The notes under the pieces: model-generated
What the model was told of the DNA's origin: nothing
The model's input: the letters and a program-made list of their open reading frames with translations, nothing else
Databases searched by the model: none
Translations under genes and position numbers: made by a program
In this document: piece after piece, positions 53,874 to 63,201 of the stretch
How the letters are laid out: each line of letters opens with the position of its first letter
Numbering within the stretch: the first letter of the stretch is position 1
Source of the DNA: Candidatus Poribacteria bacterium
GTDB lineage: Bacteria > Poribacteria > WGA-4E > WGA-3G
Reading direction: 5' to 3'
Assembly (NCBI GenBank): GCA_028820635.1
Contig: JAPPIG010000132.1
Coordinates: forward strand, 1 to 64,000
Length of the DNA stretch: 64,000 nt

Positions 53874-56267
53874 ATGTTAAAGAAAAGACAAATAATACTG
53901 CTAATTCTCGTTTTAGGGATGGTCTTTTTAACTTATGCCGCGATAGCACAGGAAGAAAATACCGGAGGCGATATACAGAGTAGTGTCAGCAGTATTTGGG
54001 ACAAAGTAAAATGGCCAATTATTGCTGCCGTTTCAATGTTTATTTTCCAAGGTATCCTTTATATAATAAGTTTGTTTAAGAAAGACAGACTCCTGAAAAC
54101 GCTTCTGAATAAGTATGTGATCTTTCATATGAAGGACGGCCGTCGCTACCAAGGCACCATGCGTTTAGATACCAGAGGGGCAGAAATTGTCTCCGAAGAA
54201 TCCAGACAACGCGGGCAAGCCCCAAGCTATATTTTTAGCAAGGATCAATTGCAGAATGAAATTGGTTCATACATCCGTTATTTAGATACGATGAATGATC
54301 GAGAAAAGCAGGAACGGAAATGGGAACTTGAGCGATTGAAGAATCCTCCGCTATCGCACAGAATGGTCCGAAAAACCAGAAATATGTTTATTGAACTCAA
54401 TGCAGCTGCGAAAAATGCTATCAGCATGGTATGGGGTAGCATCAAACAAGCAGCAAGCCCTCTACAGGCACAGTTGAATCGGATGAATACAGCAGCTCAA
54501 GAATTTGGAGGAGAAGTCACATCATTAGACGATCAATTTACAGAATTCAAAAAAGAATCAGAGCAATTCTTGCAAGAGGAAAGCTATGAGAGGATTATTG
54601 AACGCCTCGTGGGCACACGTGTCAAAATCCGGATAGCGGGTGTAGAGCATGCCAACGGTGAATATATGGCGCTTTTCAAAGATTACAACGGGAAGCACAT
54701 GACATTCATGAATGTGAGAGATAAAGATAATAACGGTTACAGAGACCATTGGGACTACGATCACGAATATAAACACGATATCAACAACTTTAACCGCCGT
54801 GATGACCGAGGACTTAGGTGTCGAATGATAGAGGACAAGGAAGGTAGGTACTTTTTAGTCTTCGAAAACAATACCTCTTATACGATACAAGTCGGTAAAG
54901 TTCGGTTGTTTGATCCAGGTGGATGGGAAAGAAACCTTGAATTTAAATGGCATGTTGAAGGACTCAGCGTTAGAAGACTGCGTCTTAACCCGGTAGCACA
55001 ACATAATGTCGGTCCGTTTGAACGCGTCAGAACACTGGAACACCGAACACCGAGGCAATTTAAAAAGATAGGACTCGATTTTCGATCTTTTCGAGACGCG
55101 GATGTTATCTTTCCTCGCTCCGTTTGCACTATTATTGAAAGTGCTGAAAAACAACAACAGGAATTATTCAGTATATCTGCCTTGACAGATGCAATTCTTG
55201 ACCGAAGTGAATCTGAGGAAATTGCTATTCAGGATACGGAAGGTAGAGCAATTCACGGTATGAACCTCGTTCATGGCTACGTCACCAATGTGAATGAAGA
55301 ACGGATTGACCTGAAATCAATTGATTCAAGTTACAGTAGACGGTGGGAGGTAGAAAGTGCTTATACGCATTTTGACAATACCTTACGTCACAAAGTTCCT
55401 ATGCATCGGCGGATGATTCCGTATTTTGCGAATCGTCTTGTCACACAAAATGCCCTTGTTGAACAGTTAAGAGAGAATAAACTACAGCAAGAGACATTTT
55501 CTCAATTAGCGTATCCTAAACTCGTCAAAAGACAGTTACGAATTCCATTGATGAAGTTGTTGCCTTCAAATAATGGATTGCGTCTACCTCTTAAAGTGAT
55601 GGCATTCACAAGCAATGGCGCTAATGAAGAATTCCGTGTCCTTGAGCGTTTTGAATACGTTCACGAACATCACATGCTTTATGAATCTGTTGGCAATCTG
55701 CGGAATGAGCGTCTTGCCAAAATGGATATATTATGGATAGGCGCGGGCGAAATTTACAAAGGCGGCTACCGTCTTAATATAGACTCGGAACAACGAATCA
55801 AAAATTTTGTCAGTCAAGGTGGGGTCGTCATCGTTTCAGGGCAAGATGTCAAAACAAATTCCAGACAGAGGCGAGGTGCAGGATGGATTCCAGAACCGCT
55901 GACGGGCGTAGAATATGATGAAACAGATGAACTATTACCAACCGCTCAAGGGAGAAGGAGTCGTGTCTTTCATACCCCAAACATGCTTAACACGACACCA
56001 GATACCAAAGAGATACCCTTAGTTAAGCTTGACGATATGTGGGTTGACCCACTTGGCAAATGGAATTCACTCGCGAAGTCTACTGAGCAGGATGCTTCAG
56101 CATTACTCACGCTTCCGTTTCAGAAAGGGTTATATATTGTCACAAGTCTGAAGAACGATACAGAGAGGGATGTGGAGATAAATAATAAGTTGATGGAAAA
56201 TCTACTTCATTTCTCTGTTAAGTGGATAGATAACCAGAAGTGGAAACAACGTTTCCTGCCCCGATAA
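53874..56267 (+). CDS. Large membrane-associated protein of unknown function, ThuA/GATase-like C terminus
   Basis: A 797-residue protein. The N-terminus has a signal or membrane segment (about residues 6-25) and a second hydrophobic helix (about 46-65, AAVSMFIFQGILYIISLF). The middle contains two short Sm-like basic stretches, e.g. YVIFHMKDGRRYQG and GTRVKIRIAGVEHANGEYM. The C-terminal 170 residues resemble a class I amidotransferase/ThuA-like fold (ILWIGAGEIYKGG, GGVVIVSGQDVK). GGAGG precedes ATG 53874; an upstream start at 53802 is not supported. I do not recognise a named family. Confidence 0.55.
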   Translation: MLKKRQIILLILVLGMVFLTYAAIAQEENTGGDIQSSVSSIWDKVKWPIIAAVSMFIFQGILYIISLFKKDRLLKTLLNKYVIFHMKDGRRYQGTMRLDTRGAEIVSEESRQRGQAPSYIFSKDQLQNEIGSYIRYLDTMNDREKQERKWELERLKNPPLSHRMVRKTRNMFIELNAAAKNAISMVWGSIKQAASPLQAQLNRMNTAAQEFGGEVTSLDDQFTEFKKESEQFLQEESYERIIERLVGTRVKIRIAGVEHANGEYMALFKDYNGKHMTFMNVRDKDNNGYRDHWDYDHEYKHDINNFNRRDDRGLRCRMIEDKEGRYFLVFENNTSYTIQVGKVRLFDPGGWERNLEFKWHVEGLSVRRLRLNPVAQHNVGPFERVRTLEHRTPRQFKKIGLDFRSFRDADVIFPRSVCTIIESAEKQQQELFSISALTDAILDRSESEEIAIQDTEGRAIHGMNLVHGYVTNVNEERIDLKSIDSSYSRRWEVESAYTHFDNTLRHKVPMHRRMIPYFANRLVTQNALVEQLRENKLQQETFSQLAYPKLVKRQLRIPLMKLLPSNNGLRLPLKVMAFTSNGANEEFRVLERFEYVHEHHMLYESVGNLRNERLAKMDILWIGAGEIYKGGYRLNIDSEQRIKNFVSQGGVVIVSGQDVKTNSRQRRGAGWIPEPLTGVEYDETDELLPTAQGRRSRVFHTPNMLNTTPDTKEIPLVKLDDMWVDPLGKWNSLAKSTEQDASALLTLPFQKGLYIVTSLKNDTERDVEINNKLMENLLHFSVKWIDNQKWKQRFLPR

Positions 56268-56305
56268 TTTTATCAAAATGCGATAGGCGTTATTGGTTAG
56301 TGAAT

Positions 56306-59300
56306 CTATTCAGCCAATTTACCTGTTCCGTTTTCTGCATCCTTTAGTGCTTTTCCGAAATTTTCTACGGCTTTCACAAGTACTTCAAACTGCTCTGAAA
56401 GGGTGGGTTCTTTTTCTTCGTCTGTCGGCGTTTCATCAGTTCGGGATTGATCAATCTTTTGTCCTACAATGATTTCCTTCAATTCTTCAATAAACGAATA
56501 ATCAGAAGCAATTCTATTTGCTGCAACGAACACTTCTCTAAGTTTAGGACGTTTTTTAACTGGATCAGAAGAAGTTGCATCTTTAGATTCATATGTAGGA
56601 ATTAGATAGACAGGTTCAACATAGAACAACCCCCCATCAATAGGAAAAATTTGAATATTTCCACGAATTTTAGGTTTATCCGCCCAAATTTTATCAGCTA
56701 ATTCGTTGGCAATATCTACTTCTACTTGTTTTGGACCATCAACTCCTTCCTGTTTTGAAAGAAAATATAAGATGCGTTCACCGTAATGTGGAGCATCGCA
56801 CCGGGCAACTAACCAAGCTTTCATTCTAAATTCCTTCTTCGGCGGCGTAAACGGAACCATGTTAACAAACTCAATTTCGTCCTCGCCAGGTAATTTAAGC
56901 ATTGCGTAATACGGCATCATCTCCTGATCCGGGCCTTCTGAATAATAAGTTTCCATTGGAATATGCCATTGATCGTCTTTATTAGAAAATTGTTGAAGAT
57001 CTTCAACATGATAAATACCGTAAATTTTGGCTTGGATGCGAGTTAGATAATCTGGAAATCGAAGGTGTTCTTGCAGTCCTATAGGCATTTCGTCAAGCCC
57101 TTTAAATAGTTTCGGAAATGCTCGATGATATACTCCTGTAATGACCTCATTATCTCTCTTAATTGCATAAAAACTTACCTCACCAGAATAAGCATTCACA
57201 ACGGCTACACCTGAATTTCGAATGTAATTAAACCGCTTAAACCGTTTAAATTGAGGTTCTACATAGTTGCTATCAAGTATCGGCGATGTATCATCTTCAT
57301 AAAACTGTGCGTTAGGATAATGTTTACTCGTCACATAGAAATCAACAATCCACCACAATTCTCCATTATTAATCACAATATATGGGTCTGGATCGTAATC
57401 TAAGAAAGGTGCTATATGTGATAAACGATCAGTGACCATCTTCTTTCCAAGTCGCGTGCCAATTTTCCGCCAGAACATTATCCTGCTATCTGGTTCCAGT
57501 GCCTCATTCCTGAGAATTCTAAAAGTTTTGAACCGAATTGAAAAACAGAGTCGTCGGAACCATCCGCCCAATCGAACCCCTCCTGTTCCACCGTAGTGAT
57601 AACCATTTTTTGTAGTTTCAGAGATAGAGGTGTCCTTATCTGTAGTTCCGTTGTTTTTTAGCTTATTTTCAATGTCGTTTTCAGGTTCTTCTGTATTAGC
57701 AATGACGTAATCATAAGTCATTTCCCCATAGTAAATGCGTGGTTGAGTAACCTTTAATTCTGGAAATTTTTCATTATAGTAAATTCGGGATCGTAATGCA
57801 GTTTCGCGATTTTCCGTTTCTGTAATTGGAATGCCTTTTACCCAAAAAACGGGATCCCAGCCCTCTATATCATTGGCAGGTGACATATAGACACCGTAAC
57901 CGTGTGTAAAACTAAGTTTTTGAAGCCTCCATCCTTTGGCTTCGTCTGGATCTATTTCCTGCGCTGCGATTAATACTTGTCTATACTGTTCGGTAGATTC
58001 AGTATCCATATCTGGTTCGTTTGACGACTCAATTTCTGCACCTTCTATGGATTCGTTGTTTTTCCCAAGTTCAATAAGTGATTGTTCCTGTTGCGTAGGT
58101 TTAGAGGTAATAGGTTTACCCACACGATATCTATCCACATCTGTAAAGCGATGAAAGTTGTGATGTATAACAAGATGGTCGGCTTTTAGCAAATCAAACA
58201 TAACCTGTCGATCCCAGAGTTGAATATTCTCTACTACATCTGGGTTCTGCTTAACCATATCTAAGGTAGCAAGCTGTTCGTCATATTCTTTTACTTCAAT
58301 TTCATTTAAGTCAAAAGCTTCGCGAGTGCTTTGAATGTGTGATTTCAGATATTCTCCCTCTTTTTCAAGTTCAACAGTTCGAACATTCCACCAATGATTC
58401 ACAAATGGATAAACATGAATGAGCATAAGATAACTTAAACCCCAGATCCCAATTGCCATGTACCATACGACACGTTTCCGCGAAAAGAGATTAATTAAGA
58501 TTACAATACCTATACCGACGAGTATTGCAGAATAGATCCAAGTTGCCCCTGCAAGCTGGAAATCCATATAGAAGAATCCGTGCAATTCTGTAAGATTATC
58601 TGTAATCGGAGAAGTGTATACCTTGCCCCACAAATACACATAAATTCTCCAAATGTTCACTGCCAATAACATCAACCACAAAACAGAACCGTGGAAAACT
58701 ATATTTCTTTTAACGTACCCCATAGAACGTGCATCACGACGGTAGTAAAAGTTGTAGAGTAAACCCACAACGCCGCAGGTTACCCATAACAAAATTTCTA
58801 TCCAGAGGCTAACCACTTTATGTGCTGGAAAGGAAAAAAGATAAAAGTTCCGATCTTTCCCTAATAGAAAAGGTTCTACTTTTTCTGTTGGACGTTCCAA
58901 ATAACGGATAAAAACATCCTGTAAGGACATCATTGGAATAGCAAATAGAATAGCAAGAAGAACTGTTCCGATGAAAAAGGTGCGATGATAGGAGACCGTC
59001 CGTTGGTGCGTCCAACGAGAAAATTCTCGCGGTTCAGGGCAAAGTCGTTTCGCTATTACTGCATTCAAATTCATAAACGCTAACGCAACGAGGAAAAATC
59101 CGAAGAAGAGCCCCCATCGTATTCTTATAATTTTCCAAAAAACGTCAGCATAATTAACGCTTACAAACCAGAGATGCTCCGTATAAAGATAAGCAAAAGG
59201 AGACATACTGCTGATTAGTGCAATGCCACCTATTCCCCAAAGCAGATATCCCTGAATTTTCATTGAAAGTTTCCGATACCAAATCCCTCGCCGAAACCGA

Positions 59301-59377
59301 AAGATACCCCATATCAGCGTGATCGTGACAAGAATAATATTGAAAATTAGCCATGCAATTGCAAGATCGGGAGTCAT
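56306..59377 (-). CDS. UPF0182 family membrane protein
   Basis: A 1023-residue integral membrane protein. The first 340 residues carry at least six membrane segments, then a large extracytoplasmic domain of about 600 residues with the conserved segment YGVYMSPANDIEGWDPVFWV. The C terminus is polar and acidic. The family is widespread, but its function is unknown. AGAGG sits upstream of ATG 59377, which I prefer over an in-frame ATG at 59476. It converges with the previous gene at a 38-base gap. Confidence 0.85.
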   Translation of the reverse strand: MTPDLAIAWLIFNIILVTITLIWGIFRFRRGIWYRKLSMKIQGYLLWGIGGIALISSMSPFAYLYTEHLWFVSVNYADVFWKIIRIRWGLFFGFFLVALAFMNLNAVIAKRLCPEPREFSRWTHQRTVSYHRTFFIGTVLLAILFAIPMMSLQDVFIRYLERPTEKVEPFLLGKDRNFYLFSFPAHKVVSLWIEILLWVTCGVVGLLYNFYYRRDARSMGYVKRNIVFHGSVLWLMLLAVNIWRIYVYLWGKVYTSPITDNLTELHGFFYMDFQLAGATWIYSAILVGIGIVILINLFSRKRVVWYMAIGIWGLSYLMLIHVYPFVNHWWNVRTVELEKEGEYLKSHIQSTREAFDLNEIEVKEYDEQLATLDMVKQNPDVVENIQLWDRQVMFDLLKADHLVIHHNFHRFTDVDRYRVGKPITSKPTQQEQSLIELGKNNESIEGAEIESSNEPDMDTESTEQYRQVLIAAQEIDPDEAKGWRLQKLSFTHGYGVYMSPANDIEGWDPVFWVKGIPITETENRETALRSRIYYNEKFPELKVTQPRIYYGEMTYDYVIANTEEPENDIENKLKNNGTTDKDTSISETTKNGYHYGGTGGVRLGGWFRRLCFSIRFKTFRILRNEALEPDSRIMFWRKIGTRLGKKMVTDRLSHIAPFLDYDPDPYIVINNGELWWIVDFYVTSKHYPNAQFYEDDTSPILDSNYVEPQFKRFKRFNYIRNSGVAVVNAYSGEVSFYAIKRDNEVITGVYHRAFPKLFKGLDEMPIGLQEHLRFPDYLTRIQAKIYGIYHVEDLQQFSNKDDQWHIPMETYYSEGPDQEMMPYYAMLKLPGEDEIEFVNMVPFTPPKKEFRMKAWLVARCDAPHYGERILYFLSKQEGVDGPKQVEVDIANELADKIWADKPKIRGNIQIFPIDGGLFYVEPVYLIPTYESKDATSSDPVKKRPKLREVFVAANRIASDYSFIEELKEIIVGQKIDQSRTDETPTDEEKEPTLSEQFEVLVKAVENFGKALKDAENGTGKLAE

Positions 59378-59616
59378 AAGAAAAACCTCTCTTGGTTTTT
59401 GTATGAGAGTAGTTTCAAGCAAACACATGAAGCAAGCGGATATATTTTGCCTAAATGCCACAGTCCACTTGCACATATTATTGTGCTGCGAAACGCTTTA
59501 ATATAGAATACCATCATTTTTTAGCCGATGTCAAGGCAATCATCACTGAATACATGTTTTCTGGCATAGCAGCAAATCCTTCTGAAAATATTGTTTTTCA
59601 TTTTTTACATTTTTGC

Positions 59617-59622
59617 TATAAT
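59617..59622 (+). promoter_or_regulatory. Extended -10 promoter for the DUF5069 gene
   Basis: TGCTATAAT forms an extended -10 (TATAAT at 59617-59622) about 68 bases before ATG 59691. In the leader, a hairpin TTGCAAG/CTTGCAA is followed by AGCAAG-GAGG-CTTGTT, which shows the Shine-Dalgarno bases in its loop. Nothing else is seen in the 59378-59690 gap. Confidence 0.5.
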
Positions 59623-59690
59623 GTGATAGTTGCAAGATGGACTTGCAAGTTACGACTTATACTCACCCATAATAAGCAAGGAGGCTTGTT

Positions 59691-60146
59691 ATGTTTGGAA
59701 GAAAAAAGAAAACGGCAATGATCCCAACAATTAGTTCTGGGGTCTCAGGTCCCCTCGGCGTGTTGCATCTTCCTCGGTTTTGGTCAAAAGTTCTGATGGA
59801 TGCCAAGGGGGTACTCCATGAAGATTATCCTGCATGTGGAGCAGGGTACGATCAGATGGTGTTAGACGGGCTTGGGCTTGATAAAGACGCAACACTGGCG
59901 TATATCCAAGACAATTCACCCAGCTATCCGCAATTTGAAGCGTGGGTTTTGGAGCAGAGCGGCGGTAGTCTTGATGCTGACGCAGTTGCTGAGTTGAACG
60001 CCGCAATTGAGGGGTACCATCACGATGACGATACCCGTCAAGGCATTCTTGGTGCAAGCGGTATTGAAGATGATGGTAGTATTTTAGACGCTGTTAATCT
60101 AAATAACCTTGATGATTGGTATGAATTTCATGCAAGTTTAGATTAA
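59691..60146 (+). CDS. DUF5069-like protein
   Basis: A 151-residue soluble protein. The segment GVLHLPRFWSKVLMDAKG followed by YDQMVLDGLGLDKDATLAYI matches the DUF5069 pattern. The second half is helical and acidic. AAGGAGG lies before the ATG, in a hairpin loop. Function unknown. A strong terminator follows. Confidence 0.72.
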   Translation: MFGRKKKTAMIPTISSGVSGPLGVLHLPRFWSKVLMDAKGVLHEDYPACGAGYDQMVLDGLGLDKDATLAYIQDNSPSYPQFEAWVLEQSGGSLDADAVAELNAAIEGYHHDDDTRQGILGASGIEDDGSILDAVNLNNLDDWYEFHASLD

Positions 60147-60152
60147 ATGTTT

Positions 60153-60210
60153 AGACATCTCCATGTAGATGCGAAAAAGATGCCTACATGGAGATGTCTG
60201 TTTGTTTTTC
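60153..60210. terminator. Intrinsic terminator after the DUF5069 gene
   Basis: The perfect 16-base-pair stem AGACATCTCCATGTAG/CTACATGGAGATGTCT is separated by a 15-base loop and followed by T-rich sequence. It lies between convergent genes and likely serves both. Confidence 0.9.
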
Positions 60211-60250
60211 TGACTACTTATCTGTCTCTGTCATTAATCCGCTTATCGTG

Positions 60251-61339
60251 TTAACAACAGTCCGTTGATGTACAATTGTTACAATTTTCTGCTTCTGTCG
60301 TCAGTTCGATTGCCTTACCCGTTTCAGAGGATTTGAGACCTGCAAGCAGGATTTCAGTAACATGCCGCGCCGTGTAGACATTGGAGAGCGGTGGTTGCGT
60401 CCCTTCGCGAATATGTTCGGCAAAATGTGCATGCATTCCACTCGGTGCAACGTCGCCACAGTCAATTGCTTTGGTGTCAACCGGGGCATGTTCTCGGGTA
60501 TAAGAGGTAGGTGTCCATTGCGTAAGTGCAGCACCGTCTTTTCCGGGCATCGTGAACTTGCCGGCAGTACCGTGTATACTTGATTCACCCGTTCGTGCAG
60601 GATCGCACCAACTGGTTTCTGCTGTGACAATACCACCCGATTGCATTTCAAGTACAAGCGTTGCAACATCTTCTAATTCTGTTGGTTTGTCGAAAGTGGA
60701 AACGATACCGGTTACGCGTTTAAAAGTGCCAAGCATAGCAACGAGTCCAGAAACAGCGTAAACACCCATATCAAAGAGCGCACCGACACTTGCTTGTTTG
60801 GCATCGAAAAACCACAAATCGTCTCCAGATTCGCCAAAAATATCACGGATTTCAGCATAGTATATTTCGGGACCACCATGACTACTCCGCATTCTCGCGC
60901 CTGACACACGTCCGATGGCATTTTCTGCGATGAGTTGACGAACTTTATAGATACCCGCACTGAAATGTGGGAGACACATGACTGTTTTACCACTCGCTTC
61001 AGCAGCATCAACAAACTCATTCGCTTCATCCATATCGCCGCAGAGCGGTTTTTGCATCAACACATGTTTGCCTGCTTCCAACGCTTTAACGCCCCACGAA
61101 ACATGTAAGGGATGCGGCGTGCCGACGAGGATAGCGTCAAGCGTATCGTCTGCTATAATTGCATCATAATCCTGTGTCCAACGTGAAATATCAAATTCTT
61201 GACACTGATGTTTAAGCCGATGTTCACGTCTACCGCCAATAACAACGATTTCAAAATCGTCTCCATTTTTCAAATCAGGTAGATGCATTCGGCAGACGAT
61301 ACCACCAGCACCAATAACACCGAGTTTAAATCTATCCAT
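60251..61339 (-). CDS. Gfo/Idh/MocA family oxidoreductase with Cys-rich tail
   Basis: A 362-residue predicted sugar dehydrogenase. The Rossmann motif GVIGAGGIVCRMH is at the start, and QKPLCGDMDEAN is its EKP-type motif. The dimerisation domain follows. Unusually, the protein ends CNNCTSTDCC, a cluster of four cysteines that may bind a metal. It is divergent from the family member at 1702-2775. It is transcribed divergently from the trmH-like gene with 21 bases between them. Confidence 0.87.
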   Translation of the reverse strand: MDRFKLGVIGAGGIVCRMHLPDLKNGDDFEIVVIGGRREHRLKHQCQEFDISRWTQDYDAIIADDTLDAILVGTPHPLHVSWGVKALEAGKHVLMQKPLCGDMDEANEFVDAAEASGKTVMCLPHFSAGIYKVRQLIAENAIGRVSGARMRSSHGGPEIYYAEIRDIFGESGDDLWFFDAKQASVGALFDMGVYAVSGLVAMLGTFKRVTGIVSTFDKPTELEDVATLVLEMQSGGIVTAETSWCDPARTGESSIHGTAGKFTMPGKDGAALTQWTPTSYTREHAPVDTKAIDCGDVAPSGMHAHFAEHIREGTQPPLSNVYTARHVTEILLAGLKSSETGKAIELTTEAENCNNCTSTDCC

Positions 61340-61360
61340 AGTTCTAATAATTCCTTCTAA

Positions 61361-61870
61361 ATGAAACAGTTACGAAATAAATCACTTAAACACTTTTTAA
61401 AACAGTCAGATTCTCCAGCAGTTGAACTTGTTTTTGTTCTGCAAGACGTTGAAGACCCAGTTAATGTCGGGGCAACCTTCAGAATTGCCGATGCATGCGG
61501 CGTTCACGAGATTGTGTTAGCAGGTATTAGTGCACATCCACCCCACCCGACTATCGCAGGTATCGGGCGAGGCACACATCGCCGAGTTCCATGGCACACA
61601 ACCAAATATGCTGCAGATGCCGTTATAAAATATAAAGAAGAAGGTTATCTCGCGTGTGCCTTAGAAGTTGCCTCGGATGCAGTGCCTTATCATACAGTTG
61701 AATATCCTGAGAAAGTGTGCCTGATTGTTGGAAATGAATACCGTGGCATTTCCCGACGCACATTTGAGGTTTGCGATATGGCAATTTACCTACCGATGTA
61801 TGGTAAAGTCGGTTCCTTGAATGTGCACGTCGCACTGGCAGTCGCAACATACCATATTCTACATAAATGA
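61361..61870 (+). CDS. SpoU/TrmH-family RNA 2'-O-methyltransferase
   Basis: A 169-residue SPOUT-fold methyltransferase. The three family motifs are present: QDVEDPVNVGATFRIADAC, LIVGNEYRGISRRTFEVCD and GSLNVHVALAVATYHIL, forming the knotted SAM-binding site. It would methylate a ribose in tRNA or rRNA; the exact target cannot be told. The short length means it lacks an N-terminal substrate domain. Confidence 0.88.
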   Translation: MKQLRNKSLKHFLKQSDSPAVELVFVLQDVEDPVNVGATFRIADACGVHEIVLAGISAHPPHPTIAGIGRGTHRRVPWHTTKYAADAVIKYKEEGYLACALEVASDAVPYHTVEYPEKVCLIVGNEYRGISRRTFEVCDMAIYLPMYGKVGSLNVHVALAVATYHILHK

Positions 61871-61950
61871 TGCTTACACAGTATCAATTTTATGGCAACT
61901 ATTTGGCGTAAGTCCAGAGTAAAACAGCATAGATATTTTACTTTACTGCT

Positions 61951-62232
61951 TCAGAATCTATTTTTCATAGGATTTAGCACATCCAAAGGGCTCCAAACGC
62001 CTTTTTTTTCTTCTATTTTCTTCATCAAATGTCTATATGCAGTGATAGCTTCATTCTCATCCACATATCTTGCTATGTTTACTCTTCTAATTTTTTCATT
62101 CTGTATTGGAACTAATGCCGCAAGTGTAAAATGATCACCGTCAGGAATAACAAGTATTTGCACACACATATCAACATTAATTGCAGAGACAATTGCATTA
62201 TATTTTGTATCGTCTAAATCTGTTATAAACAT
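61951..62232 (-). CDS. Small hypothetical protein
   Basis: A 93-residue product beginning MFITDLDDTKYNAIVSA and ending in a charged segment, KKIEEKKGVWSPLDVLNP. GGAGAG upstream of ATG 62232 sets the start; a longer frame to 62295 is not supported. No family is recognised and no signal peptide is seen. Base composition is more AT-rich than its neighbours. Confidence 0.5.
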   Translation of the reverse strand: MFITDLDDTKYNAIVSAINVDMCVQILVIPDGDHFTLAALVPIQNEKIRRVNIARYVDENEAITAYRHLMKKIEEKKGVWSPLDVLNPMKNRF

Positions 62233-62410
62233 TCTCAATTCTCTCCTAAAAAACTTCAGTCCGTATGTTAGAATAAGGATACGTGAAACCAACAAATTTC
62301 CAAAGAGGTGTAACGAATCGCACGACTATGAATGCAATAAATCCAAAATAAAATGTACTGCTACTTTAGACTTTACAATAATCGTAAATCAAGAATTGAT
62401 TCGTTCCTTC

Positions 62411-63070
62411 TTAGCCATCAATTGGCGTTAATACAACGTTGCGATACGCAACCGGACCGTGATCACCTTGCAACAACAGAGGACCAGTAGCCGCTTCATC
62501 TGGTAACATCGCACCGCGTGTGACTCCTACCACTTCAACATTTTCATGGATTATTTGCCCATTCCACACGACTTTGACGAAAGTTGCATTGGCAGTTTTA
62601 TTGTTGTTAGCATCAAATCTCGGGGCGCGGAAGGTTATGTCATAAGTTTGCCATTCACCCGGTGGTTTGCTTGCATTGACACGTGGTGGAACGCCATCAA
62701 CAGGTTTATTGTCAATCCAACGACAATACACACCGCCGCATGTCCCATAGTGCAGTTCCGTTGCGCCCCAACTATCCAATATCTGAATCTCATACCTACC
62801 CATTACGTAAACACCTGAGTTTGAACCTTGCGACACCATAAATTCAACGTGCAGTTCACAATCACCGTGTTCATATTCTGTGTAAAGATCAGCTGTTCGT
62901 CCTGTCGGACCGTTATAAAAAACGCCTTCGCCGGGTGTTGCTGCTAACAACTTATTGTCGTCTGGATTGAGCGCGACATCGCCGATAGCAGACCACGCAT
63001 GTTCCGCAGCACCGCCTCTCGCGTGCCAATCCTCCAAATTCTTACCATTAAAGAGAGTAATTTGAGACAT
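62411..63070 (-). CDS. DUF1080 (3-keto-disaccharide hydrolase-like) protein
   Basis: A 219-residue beta-sandwich protein of the DUF1080 family. It begins ITLFNGKNLEDWHARGG and contains CELHVEFMVSQGSNSGVYV and GRYEIQILDSWG, both diagnostic. Members of the family occur with sugar oxidoreductases and are suggested to cleave keto-sugars or act as carbohydrate-binding modules. AGGAGG precedes the ATG. No signal peptide is seen, so a cytoplasmic location is likely. It is not in an operon here. Confidence 0.88.
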   Translation of the reverse strand: MSQITLFNGKNLEDWHARGGAAEHAWSAIGDVALNPDDNKLLAATPGEGVFYNGPTGRTADLYTEYEHGDCELHVEFMVSQGSNSGVYVMGRYEIQILDSWGATELHYGTCGGVYCRWIDNKPVDGVPPRVNASKPPGEWQTYDITFRAPRFDANNNKTANATFVKVVWNGQIIHENVEVVGVTRGAMLPDEAATGPLLLQGDHGPVAYRNVVLTPIDG

Positions 63071-63132
63071 AAATACCTCCTATGTAAATGTGAATGTGTT
63101 AGATACTTTGAGAAATTTACCAAAACTTTTCA

Positions 63133-63161
63133 TTGACAAATTTTGGAAAATCACATATCCT
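63133..63161 (+). promoter_or_regulatory. Promoter of the multiheme cytochrome gene
   Basis: TTGACA at 63133-63138 and TATCCT at 63156-63161 are 17 bases apart, about 41 bases before the ATG. Confidence 0.6.
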
Positions 63162-63201
63162 ATATGGACAATTGATAATTTATAAGGACAATTTAAAGTC
63201 T

